NCBI GenBank assembly: GCA_949752735.1
Contig: OX457053.1
Location: 1,346,584 to 1,410,583 of the forward strand
Direction of reading: 5' to 3'
Source of the DNA: Lumbricus terrestris
Lineage: Eukaryota > Annelida > Clitellata > Crassiclitellata > Lumbricidae
DNA: 64,000 bases
Below are positions 35,101-44,853 of this stretch, one piece after another; the stretch's first letter is position 1, and every line of letters starts with the position of its first letter. The notes beneath the pieces were generated by a model. The model saw only the letters and a list, made by a program, of their open reading frames with translations, made no database searches and was not told the origin of the DNA. Both the position numbers and the translations under genes were made by a program.

Positions 35101-38100
35101 TTGTCCGTATGTACAAAACTGTCATTGAAATGTTTGCACTGTTATCACTCATCCGTATTCATGTACCAAATTTTGCATCTTGTCTCACTATGCAAATTAC
35201 AAGGTCACTGTGAATATTATCTAGTTTAATTACTTCTATAGCGCCATTATAATTATATAAGGCATCAAAAGTCACAGTTTATTGAAAACGTCGGGTTCAA
35301 ATTTTATAGATCAGAAACTATAGACATCTGGCTACTCTAGCTTTGAAAATCGAAACAGATGAACAGCTTCAATATTTTTTATGGGTAACATTGGATGAAG
35401 TGGTCTCAATGAAAGATGATTATTGAGGATGCTCTGATGTTTTCATAACTGTACCATGAGATGCTCCTATGACTCAACTTCCTTCCGCAATCCCGTCTGC
35501 CATTCCAAACCAAAAAGTGTTTGAAAAAACCTGGACAGTCAACCTGGAAATGGAGAAGTGGAGATCTATCTGAGGATTCAATATGTGCTGGTATACCCGG
35601 TAGCTGAAGATAAACCCAGGTTTCTACGTGTAAAGCACGACTGGAGCCCTGTTGAGCTGTTTGAATTATTCTTTGATGATGAAGTCATTAGTCTGATGGC
35701 CACAAACAGTGAAAGATATGCAGGAGAGCAGAAAGGTGATCACTCCTTTGGAATGACTGATGAAAACGTGATATCATCCCTTGCAATTATGTTGCCCAGT
35801 GGGTAATGGGTATGCCATTCTCCCAATGAGATGCGTGTAGGCCTACTGTGAGCAGCAGTCATACGTGCTGAACACAACTGTTGCAAAAGACAAGACTAGA
35901 AAAGTGTGGGGATATGTTAATTGCATTACCTACATGTTGTAGATAATAAAACTGCGATGCCAGACGACAAGTTTGTCAAGGTCAGACCACTTTTAGCTCA
36001 GTTCAATGGGCAGTATATAATGGACATTATTCCCTCCTACTGAAAGCATGGAGCAAAGCAACCTTTACACGGCAAACCCATATGCTTCGGATACAAGATG
36101 TGGTCTCTGGCTTGGTTGCTCTTCAGACATGGTCCTTCCTATGAGACTCAGAAACTCGATATAATTATTGGAATTACATGGAGCATTGTCAATGAATACC
36201 TTCTGAAGAAATCAACCGTTTAGATCGCAAGCATGGAACCTGCTGAGAAAGGGAATTCTTCCAGACGTGAGATTTGACCACAAGGATCACACCATTGAGA
36301 GTATTCCAAAGCAGAGGAGATGTAGAATTGTGGCAAGAGAGTCTCACGTATGTGTGGAAAACGTCATTATTGCTGTACATGTTGCCTGCTTTGCTGCCTT
36401 CCACAGTAATGAAATGAAATGTCACTATCGCACCACAATGAAAGCTGGGAGCACTGCTGTAGGATACTGTCATTACATCAAATAACATTGACAGAATGAT
36501 TCTGAGTTGCTGTAGTTAGTATTATGTTTGTTTTTGCATCGCAGAGCTGCTCTTATTATTATTATATGCTCATGCAACATAACAACACAGTTGATTGCAC
36601 GTAGCGTTTTTTTTGTCTCGTATGTGCTCAGCGTCCTTTTAAAAGGACACCATAATATCTCAATAACTAATAAAGTTATGTGTTCACATTTTTACTCCTA
36701 ACATACTCTTACTGCAAGGACTCAAAATGCAAAAGAATATCAAAATCTGACCGCTCAATCAAAAGTGGTCATTAACGGGTTAACGTGTGAGAGACGTAGC
36801 CTACCATCGATTTAGTCATTCAATTTTTTTACAAACGGCGCATTTACAAGAATCTTGTTATCAGACCATAAAAGAAATTTCCTCGAAGCTCATATTCAGA
36901 TGGAAGTCAAGCCTTATTTTGGCAAAGGAGAAATTCATTCTAAATATGTGAGTTCAGCTATGGTTTAGTCCGAATCGATGATAATCACAAAATTTCGATT
37001 GAAAGGGAACATTGAACCGAAGAACACGGGTACAATTATTATAGAGTAACCATTTTATAGCATTAGCCTACAACTCGTTCTGTAGAAATGAGTAAGACTA
37101 ATTGGCATCGATGATCGTTCCCTGTAATAAAACCATTAGATGACAAAGCTGTGGTTTAATTAATAACTATAGAGATTTTTCCTAATTTGTGGCAAATGCA
37201 TCAATTTTGTTACGCAAGTATTAAATTTTGAAGGCAGACGTTGGCACCACATGATAGTTTGTCCAGAAGCCTGTTCCCCAATTGTTTGTTATATCAAGCA
37301 AGAACTTGGAGACACAAGAGGTACGGTAAATTTCAGCAAAACGTCGATATAATTGATTCAAATGAGAAAAATGATGTGTAGTTTAAGTAAAAATATAAAG
37401 TAGCCTATATAAACTACCATAATGATTCTGTCAGGCTTTACGCGGTCTATTTCCTGTTACGCGCCACGATGAAGTCATGTCCTTTCAGGAACAATAATTA
37501 TGTAAATTACAGTGTAGGCCTATGTAAAGTCATATAGAAATAAAATGAATGTAGAAATAAACCTCTACCGAAATATTGTCGTCCATTTATCCATGTCCAA
37601 TTGGCGAAATTTGTCTTCTTTCCGGATGTCCACGCTGATGGTCCTCCTATAGTTGATTTCAGATGATTTGTTAAAGTATTCTGTTCGTCTTTGTTACAAA
37701 TGACGGGCAAGATTGAATTTTTCCTTCGACACTCTTGCCACGCTCTATTCCAGTCCACTCCCCCAATGATTGCATTGAGAAAATAAATATTTCTCTTGTG
37801 CCTTGTCGTACAAAGCTCTTGATTTGACGCACACTTGTTAATAATAGTGAACTCTATGATGCAAATAACAAACAAACATTCTACCGTTGGAAAATGCGTA
37901 AACAATATTAATTGATGACACATTATTATTAACAGTTTTGGAGATATATGATACGCATCTAACAATTCCGTTTACGTAGGCCTAGTAGCCTACCATTCAA
38001 ACGGTCAAAGATTATAGGGCCTATATGTCTGAAGGATCAAGACATGGACGCCCGCAGACATTTTTGCAGGGGGGCACAAACTTCACAATGGTCACAGTTA

Positions 38101-41100
38101 ACTTTTTTGGTAGCAGGAAAAATCCAAAGCTGGAATTTAAGAGCACGGATATTTTTAACCCTCGAGTGCCCAAAGGGGGTTCGAACGGACCCAGGCCCGT
38201 TTCTCCCGGATAACTTTTTAAAGGCTATGGATCCGCAAAAATGCTTTCAGGTATTCCTAGAGCAACCATTTGGGCATAGAATGGTATATTTTGCGTGAGC
38301 ATTGTCCAACCCTGTACCCCACAACCACAGCATACATGTATACTGAGAATACCGTGAGATATGCGTCTTAGTCATACATGCGCATGGTTACTAGCCAATA
38401 AATAAATGGTCAGGGCACGTTACATGAAAGAAAGATTCATATAAATTGTTGAACTTGGAATTACTGACATTGTAGCACTATGTTTGGCCTATGTTTTAAG
38501 GACAGAATTTCAAAGTCTGCAAGTCTGTGTAGACTTCTCACAGCAATAATTGCATATAGTCCAGGCAATTTGCAGTTTCACCTGGGCAAAATTGGATCAG
38601 AAGGCTTTTCAAAGGTTTTGTGATCAGAATTTATTGCTCAATAACATATCCAAAATCCGCCGAAATCCGACCACGGGGTCACCCCCCAAAATGGGGTTCA
38701 AACTATGATGGTTTATCGTGCATTTTTGCATTGATTATCTGGCTGCTAGTACAGCGGCCTGGTTAAAAATTGTTCACTTTGTGATACAAGCATGCTATTT
38801 AGTACATTCTACAAAAATGTCATAAGAAAAGGACATAGCTAAAGGGTCATCGCATATTTGACCCCTGGCCCCAGTGGCAGCCATTTTTCAAAATGGCCCC
38901 CGGTTTACAGATTTTTTATTTTCTCAGCTTCCAGTACACTTAGAATCGTCACCTTGATGTCTAAACAAACATAGTTAGGGGCGAGGATTCCAAAAGAGCC
39001 ATTGCAAATGTTCCCAACGGCTTCAATGGTGGCAATTTTCCAAAATGGCCGACCAAAATACGAATTTGTCAATATCTCTGTAATCGACAGAAATGACCTG
39101 CTTGTCCTGGATACCAAAGATATGGTCGACCGAGCAGTCATAAACACCATGTGTAACCTCGATAAAACTGGACAAGAGCATTACGAAACATTTGTCAAGA
39201 AACGCCTCATTAATCAAACGCGACCTGTCAATGATCCAATGAAAAGAAATTCTTCTGTCGTCCACCTGTACGGGACAAGTCATGAGCAAAAAACGGCATT
39301 TGTCATCTGTGAAGAGAGACTGTTCACTATTCTCCAGGTTGTACATTTCCTGTCAGACACAAGAAGGAGACCTGGACGAATTTTTTGCGCGCGAGAACCA
39401 GGTAGCCTATACCCACCATCACTCTCGAATTATGGACTAATTACGGCTGGGAATTAAGTCAGACATTTTGAGTTGCCTAGAAGAACTTATTCCTACTTCA
39501 ACAAATGAGGCTTCGGCAGGTATCCAACCAGCCCATTCACTGGGTGTTCCAATTGTTGACGCTCTTATACTGGATGGAGCCGCCATAGTCAACATACTGA
39601 AGTCTGGCAATATATGCACCTTTCAGAGAATGCCTCCCATATTTCCTTGCCCTGCATCACAAGACAGCTAGAGCATGTGCCTAGAGTAGATGTTATACGG
39701 AATGATTATGTGGGTGGCAGTTAGAAGACATATACAGGCAGTCTGAGGGGTAAGGTAAGTCGAAGGCGCGTCGAATCTTCTAGTGCTATACCCAGAAACT
39801 GGCAGGAATTACTGAGGAACGACGAAAACAGGTCAGGGTGTCTTCTTCTCGAGTCTGCAAATAGCAAAACTAGAAATAGAAACAGGAAGACAGATCATAG
39901 CCACTTACCACGAGGATTTGCTCTGTACTCGGCAAAGAGACACAAATGGACTTGCTCCGTGTACTCAAGTGAACGCTGATACAAAGATTTTTCTGCATGC
40001 TCCGATTCCACCAAAAATTGTTATTAGTCCAGGCAATCTAGATCAAAAACACCGTCAACCTGGGAAAAATTGGATCAGAAGGTTTTTCAACGGTTTTCTT
40101 ATCAGAATTTGTTGCTGAATAACATATCCAAAATACGCCAAAATCTGACCACGGGTCAGCTCCAAAATGGGGTTCAAAATATGATGAGTTTTCGTGCATT
40201 TTGCATTGATTATCAGGCTGCTATTACAGCGGCCAGGTTAAAAATTGTTCACTTTGTGATACAAGAATGCTATTTGGTACATTCTACGAACATGTCATAA
40301 GAAAAGGATTTGGCTATAGGGCCATCGCATATTTGATCCCTGGCCCCAATGGCAGCCATTTTTCAAATGGCCCCCGGTTTACAGATTTTTAATTATCTCA
40401 GCTTCCAGTAGGCCTACACTTAGAATCGTCATCTTGGTGTTTAAACATACATAGTTAGGGGTAAGGATTCCAAAAGTGCCATTGCAAATGTTCCCAACGG
40501 CTTCAATGGCGGCCATTTTTCACAATGGCCGACCAAATTAAAAAAAATTCAATATCTCAGCTTCCAGTACACCTATAAACGTCATCTTGGTGTCTAAGCA
40601 TACATAGTTAGGGGCAAAGATTTCAACAGAGCCTTTGCAAATGTTCTCCGCGACTTCAATGGTGGCCATTTTCCAAAATGGCTGACCAAAAAACGGATTT
40701 TTCTTTTTCTCAGCTTCAAGTACACTTAGAATCGTCATGTTTTGTCTACACAACCATAGTTAAAGGCCAGGATACAACTGAAATTAAATATAAACGTTTC
40801 TGTTTTCAAGATCTGCAGCCAAGGACGTCAATGATGCGGAAAGGTTGAAATTTCCTGCTTATTTGAAAATCAACTGTTATGGCTCATGGAGCGTCAGGTA
40901 TAAATACAGTATAATCCAAGCTATTTGTTTAATCATACTATTTCTGAAATCTGATTATGTTCATGTTCATTTTGCTCTAAAATAAGTCTTGGACTATATG
41001 CAATTCAAGATAGCATTGATGTTCTCGTAAATGATTTAAGTCGACATTTGGAAACCACTATCCAGACAGAGTACTGACCACAGAATTATACAGCATCATC

Positions 41101-44100
41101 CATGTCACTCACGGTCGCATAGACCTCTACAGAGATAGACCAGTACACTGCAGAGAAGCTTTTACACATTTGCACTGTCCCTCTACAGCCCTTCTCACAG
41201 CCATGTCTGAGCAGTTCACGACAGGCACGAGACGCTTCGGGAAGTGTTGTTCCACTTCACTTCCCAGCCACCTTCATTCGTTTGCTGCACCTCCCATTGA
41301 CCAGGGCACCATAGTTTATGATCAGCTATGACACCTTTGCCCAAACGTGACCTGCTTGGTAGGCAGCTCTCTCTCTCTCTCTCTCTGAGTGTTCCACCAG
41401 AGCAGCTTGAGTTGGTGGAAGGCCATCTGTGCGAACAGTTGTTTCCTTGCCTCATTCACCTACTCCTCTAGTCGGGTCAATCTGCGACATGACCCCAAAA
41501 AATTGCAAGAAAGCGTTTTATGACGATTTTCTGGTGTCTTAGGTCTGGTGACGAACATACTAAAAGTTGCAAGACATCGGACCACGGCAAGTGGTATAAT
41601 TTTGGCGGGAAAAAAAGATGGCCGCCAAACGGCCCAGGCATGGAATCTCGAAATGATACTGTTGGGAACAAATCATGTAATAATTTGCTAACATGCTTTT
41701 CTAGACTAATTTGACCCTCCTGACGAAAATCGAGATTAGCAAGCGTGATTTTTAGCGGTTACATGGTAAAACAAGATGGCGGCCAAAATGGTGGCCTATA
41801 ATTGCTTCAAAAGGTTGTATAGTCGGGTCAATCTACGAAATGATCCGCAAAAATTGTAAGAAGGAGTTTTATGATGATTTTCTGGTATTTTGGGTCTGGT
41901 GTTTAACATACTAAAAGTTGCAAGCAATCGGACCACGGCAAGTGGTCTAAATTTGGCGGGGGAAAAGATGGCCGCCAATTGCACCAGGCTTGGAATCTGG
42001 AAATGATACTGTTAGAAGCAGATCATGTAACAATTTGGTTACATGCTTTTCTAGACTAATTTGACCCTTCTGAGAACGCGAATCGTGGTTAGCAAGCTTG
42101 ATTTTTAGCGATGGCATGGGAAAACAAGATGGCGGGCAAAATCGCGGCCTATTTCTTAAAAAGGCTATAAGTCGGGTATTATTTGTGATATGAACACGAT
42201 TTTGTAATTTAAATTAAGATGCAAGGGTTCTAACCACAAAGCGCTCAATTACATCTAGCTGATCATAAACAGAGCTGGGAGTTGATACTAAGGTGCAGAA
42301 GATGGGGTGACGTCCCTGAATGTCTTCCAAATGGCCCAGACAATCCTTTATCCGTGGCCAGCAAAGGATGATACTGTGTCACATCCGCTGAATGCGTGTA
42401 GGAAGGGCAAGGATACATGCTTTTCTGGACCGAGGGCACGTGCCATCTCATGGGTTAGTACATCTGTAGGCATCTGAAGCCCTTGTTTGATGAACCCACA
42501 GTAACTGTTCATCATCTGTTATTTTTATAATTTTGTTCTGATTATGTTGCTATTTTGCTGTATAATAGTGGTCAGTGCTAATATTTATATGGTCTCAACA
42601 GAACATTTTGCTTACAACTGTGTGACATGGATCGTTGACTGAAATATAAATGTAATTTAGGGGCCAGGTTGATATAAGCTCTTAGCTTTTTTCTGGCTTC
42701 CTGTTGCGTGGAGACCGTTCTGTATCCATTACTTATACCCATGTTCTTTTTGTTTCCTTGGCAATAAAATATAGGGTGTATCGATAGGTCGAGAACGATT
42801 TTGAATGCAGAAAAAATCCAAAGAAAAACCCAAGTTCGTCTCAATAAAACCCCATATCCCAAGTGCGGATCGAAAAACCCAAGATCTTGTGAAAAACCCA
42901 AGGAGTGGCAACGCTGGCCATTGTCTAATCGGCGTATGCCCTATAGTCAATGATAATGCTGCTTATTTACGTTTACTTGGCACGAATTTGATGACGTCAA
43001 GGATATTGGCGCTAAAATTTGAATAAGTGAGCTAGTGATCTAATTTTCTTTGCGTAATATTTTCATTTGAACAACCTATCCGCCAGTATAAAACTTTTCA
43101 CATTATGTTGTGTATAACATATATTTTTCTGCATTCAAAATCGTTCTCGACCTATCGAGACACACTATAAATAAGTAAATAAATAAATGCTCAGCCGCTG
43201 AACTGCTGTTATGGGCAACACCAACACGTCTGAATCAACTCCCTTTACGATAACAATGTTTGGTGGAATCGGAGCATGCAGAAAAATCCTCGTCCTTACT
43301 ATGTTTGTTTAGACACCAAGGTGACGATTCTAAGTGTACTGGAAGCTGAGATAATTAAAAATCTGTAAACCGGGGGCCATTTTGAAAAATGGCTGCCATT
43401 GGAGCCAGGGATCAAATATGCGATGGCCCTATAGCCAAATCCTTTTCTTATGACATGTTCGTAGAATGTACCAAATAGCGTGCTTGTATCACAAAGTGAA
43501 CAATTTTTAACCTGGCCGCTGTAATAGCAGCCTGATAATCAATGCAAAATGCACGAAAACCCATCATATTTTGATGGTGCTATTGTGATATAAGATACAG
43601 CAATAGATTGCAAGTTCATTTGGGATTACATAGACCTAAATTCTGTAACGATATTCCAATTCCTTCTCAAGATATTAGCATGAAAACGCTGGGGTCCGCG
43701 CGGACTCCCCTTTTGCCTTCGTGCACCAAAAATACCTTGGGCACTCGAGTGTTAAAGAGGTTTCTCAATGCAAATTTCTGAATTTCATTTTCTGCATCAT
43801 TTTTAACATGAATAGTTTTCTTAGTGCGAAGAAATAGGCCTATGTTAAAATTTTAAAAAATTATGCTAAGAAGTAGATTCCTTTAATGCGAAATTTGTTA
43901 AAATTCAAAATTGGTAGTTAGAAAAATAGGTTTCAAGTTTCTAGGGGGGGCAAGTGCCCCCTATTGTCCCTATGTACGGTCGCCTATGGATCAAGAGAAT
44001 GATACGCCTATGTAGCCTATCGCAACGGCATATTATGGCCTAAAGGCCTTTCCAGAACTGAACTACAGATAATTCAGCCAATATATTAAAATATAGGCTC

Positions 44101-44426
44101 TCAGTGCATTTAATACCATTTAGCCCAAGTGATTTCTATTTAACTATCATCGACAATGTTTCAATTGATGCCCGAAGAGAATGAAAACAAAGTCTTCGCA
44201 CAATCAATCAGAGGGAGAGACCCTACCAGAAGAAAAAACATAACATAACAATGCGTCAAACTCACGAGAGGGACTCGATGAAAATGAGTAGGCCTATATT
44301 TACGATTGAAATTCTCGGTATCTTCAACTGTTAAAGGCGGAAATGATGTTACTTACCCAGAAATACGGCGAACAAGACGGTTCGGCAAATGGATCTACTT
44401 TGCTGAACAAAAAAGAATTTGGCCAT
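28944..44426 (-). CDS. Gene 2: two-CTLD transmembrane receptor, 7 exons
   Basis: Predicted type I membrane protein of about 424 residues. Exons in coding order are 44426-44357, 37853-37563, 34582-34463, 33349-33113, 30660-30502, 29928-29689 and 29101-28944. All introns are phase 1 and every exon is open. The layout is the same as gene 1: signal peptide, CTLD1, CTLD2, stalk, membrane helix, short tail. Exons 1-5 lie inside the duplication shared with gene 1. Exons 6-7 lie outside it and resemble gene 3. Intron 1 holds the TTAA-bounded element and intron 2 holds a piggyBac (between exons at 37563 and 34582). A SINE and a TACA microsatellite lie 3' of the stop. No tyrosine-motif tail was found downstream, although DNA further on (28190-28470) is related to DNA 3' of gene 3. 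Confidence 0.76.
29689..29928 (-). CDS. Gene 2 exon 6: Ser/Thr/Pro-rich stalk
   Basis: A 240-nt, phase 1-1 exon after a TATTTTTCAG acceptor. It is dense in Ser, Thr and Pro (TTSSISSSTTITS, MLPTPTAKASVTPSTK) and ends ADPSVL before GTGAGT. This is a mucin-like spacer. The start of the exon (SETTSSI) resembles the gene 3 stalk (NETASRM) more than gene 1. Confidence 0.7.
30502..30660 (-). CDS. Gene 2 exon 5: CTLD2, second half
   Basis: A 159-nt, phase 1-1 exon with EDIAYTEWSND, DECLSVYAANGEWKADSC and KIVVCEK. The donor is GTAAGA, a better match to consensus than gene 1. The variable stretch covers the long-loop side of the domain; the first 37 nt are identical to gene 1. Confidence 0.84.
30948..31505 (-). 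repeat. LINE-3'-end-like repeat with ATC tail (copy 2)
   Basis: The duplicated counterpart of the repeat in gene 1 intron 4, nearly identical. It predates the duplication. Confidence 0.35.
32358..32732. mobile_element. hAT MITE, copy 2
   Basis: The duplicated counterpart, 375 bp. Target copies are GTAGGCCT (32350-32357) and GTTGGCCT (32733-32740). Comparing both copies gives an ancestral target of GTAGGCCT. Confidence 0.68.
33113..33349 (-). CDS. Gene 2 exon 4: CTLD2, first half
   Basis: A 237-nt, phase 1-1 exon with SGCVNPRDD, TWFDARNQC, DLAVLTHADW and YWIGLRKYTW. It differs from gene 1 by about 5 bases, giving Leu to Ile, Asp to His and Asp to Ser. Splice signals and length are unchanged. 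Confidence 0.84.
34463..34582 (-). CDS. Gene 2 exon 3: CTLD1, second half
   Basis: A 120-nt, phase 1-1 exon ending NKNYYLCQHS before GTGGGT. One base differs from gene 1 (Glu to Ala before the SYTH motif). As in gene 1, the second disulfide pair of the CTLD is missing. Confidence 0.74.
34710..34725. repeat. Perfect 16-bp palindrome in piggyBac, copy 1
   Basis: GTCCTTTTAAAAGGAC, 15 bp from the left end. Identical copies lie at 35063-35078 and 36633-36648. Possible transposase-binding sites. Confidence 0.7.
35063..35078. repeat. Perfect 16-bp palindrome in piggyBac, copy 2
   Basis: GTCCTTTTAAAAGGAC, upstream of the transposase frame. Confidence 0.7.
35558..36485 (+). pseudogene. Decayed piggyBac transposase
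   Basis: The frame at 35558-35806 reads SPVELFELFFDDEVISLM and NSERYAG, typical of the start of the piggyBac transposase domain. Further on, in broken frames, are GKPICFGYKMWSL and DHTIESIPKQRR with IVARESHVC. Stops and shifts separate these parts. Confidence 0.75.
36633..36648. repeat. Perfect 16-bp palindrome in piggyBac, copy 3
   Basis: GTCCTTTTAAAAGGAC, 131 bp from the right end. Confidence 0.7.
37563..37853 (-). CDS. Gene 2 exon 2: CTLD1, first half
   Basis: A 291-nt, phase 1-1 exon with NKCASNQELC, AWQEC, LPVICNKDEQ, WTSGKK and NWTWINGRQ. It differs from gene 1 by about 13 bases and about 11 residues by my count. Changes cluster around FLNAIIGGVDW, TLTNHL and IGGPSAW. Almost all are replacements. 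Confidence 0.8.
39002..40118 (+). pseudogene. Decayed open frames of the TTAA element, copy 2
   Basis: Counterpart of the gene 1 intron copy with the same breaks, including DTKDMVDRAVINTM and LILDGAAIVNILKSG. The function is unknown. The shared breaks show it was dead before the duplication. Confidence 0.45.
40397..40770. repeat. Tandem repeat, about 157-bp unit
   Basis: Units begin at CTCAGCTTCCAGTA near 40397 and 40557 and at CTCAGCTTCAAGTA near 40710. A single diverged unit is present at 15095 and at 38925. Confidence 0.7.
41473..42190. repeat. Tandem repeat, about 350-bp unit
   Basis: Units begin TCGGGTCAATCT near 41473 and 41823, with a third decayed start near 42172. Each holds ACTAAAAGTTGCAAG, GGACCACGGCAAGTGGT and AAGATGGCCGCCAA. 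Confidence 0.72.
42774..43165. mobile_element. TA-flanked MITE
   Basis: About 43-bp inverted arms (42774-42816 against 43123-43165) containing TCGATAGGTCGAGAACGATT, with TA at each side. It is about 392 bp and non-coding, compatible with a Tc1/mariner MITE. Nested in the TTAA element. Confidence 0.55.
44357..44426 (-). CDS. Gene 2 exon 1: signal peptide
   Basis: A 70-nt exon identical to exon 1 of gene 1: ATG at 44426-44424, MAKFFFVQQSRSICR, a hydrophobic TVLFAVFL, then a GTAAGT donor in phase 1. It joins exon 2 at 37853. The 12-bp promoter-side motif lies 199 bp upstream. Confidence 0.72.
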
Positions 44427-44624
44427 TGCTCAGCTGTATCCGTTAAATTATGGGAAACAGGAAAATTAAAACGCATCGGACATGTCAATAAAGAATTAGT
44501 TATGTTTTGGCGTTTTAATCTTGAAAGCTTTAGCAGGTTCCAAGAGAATGTTTCTACATATTCTCTATCGATATTTGCAGTACTGCCTTACGTATAAAAC
44601 ACACATTGTAGGCCCTACATTCAA

Positions 44625-44636
44625 CTCCGGGTTTGT
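44625..44636 (-). promoter_or_regulatory. 12-bp conserved upstream motif, gene 2
   Basis: CTCCGGGTTTGT, 199 bp from the gene 2 ATG. This copy is inside the duplication, so its match to gene 1 alone is not informative; the gene 3 copy is. Confidence 0.45.
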
Positions 44637-44853
44637 GTTTACTCGGATATAGGAAGTAAAACACGACGCAGATTATAATAGGCCTAGCCTAATTAATATC
44701 AACGTCAGTATTAGTGCATGCGCATTATTGTCTTTTTGAATATACATTATTAGAAGGGCGGGTCACTTTAAATTTAGTATGTTGGGTTTTTCGGCGGCAA
44801 ATATTCCGGTAAATTCAGCATCGGGTGCATTCTGTTTCATTTACCAGAATAGC

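Larger units (their letters stand above)
34695..36779 (+). mobile_element. piggyBac transposon in gene 2 intron 2
   Basis: 2085 bp with perfect 13-bp inverted ends CCCGTTAATGACC and GGTCATTAACGGG, flanked by TTAA (34691-34694 and 36780-36783). Gene 1 has the empty site (ACGTTAACGTG near 12945), so it arrived after the duplication. Three perfect copies of the palindrome GTCCTTTTAAAAGGAC lie inside. The transposase is decayed. Confidence 0.92.
38159..43751. mobile_element. TTAA-bounded element in gene 2 intron 1, longer version
   Basis: Same TTAA borders (38155-38158 and 43752-43755) and the same ends as the copy in gene 1. It is 5593 bp. Extra DNA at about 40390-43370 lies between inverted arms (40165-40465 against 43285-43575) and holds three tandem repeats and a TA-flanked MITE. 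Confidence 0.55.
30293..44853. repeat. Segmental duplication, copy 2
   Basis: Collinear with 8537-18380; carries exons 1-5 of gene 2. On the left it breaks in intron 5; on the right it diverges after TTTACCAGAATAGC. Confidence 0.88.
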
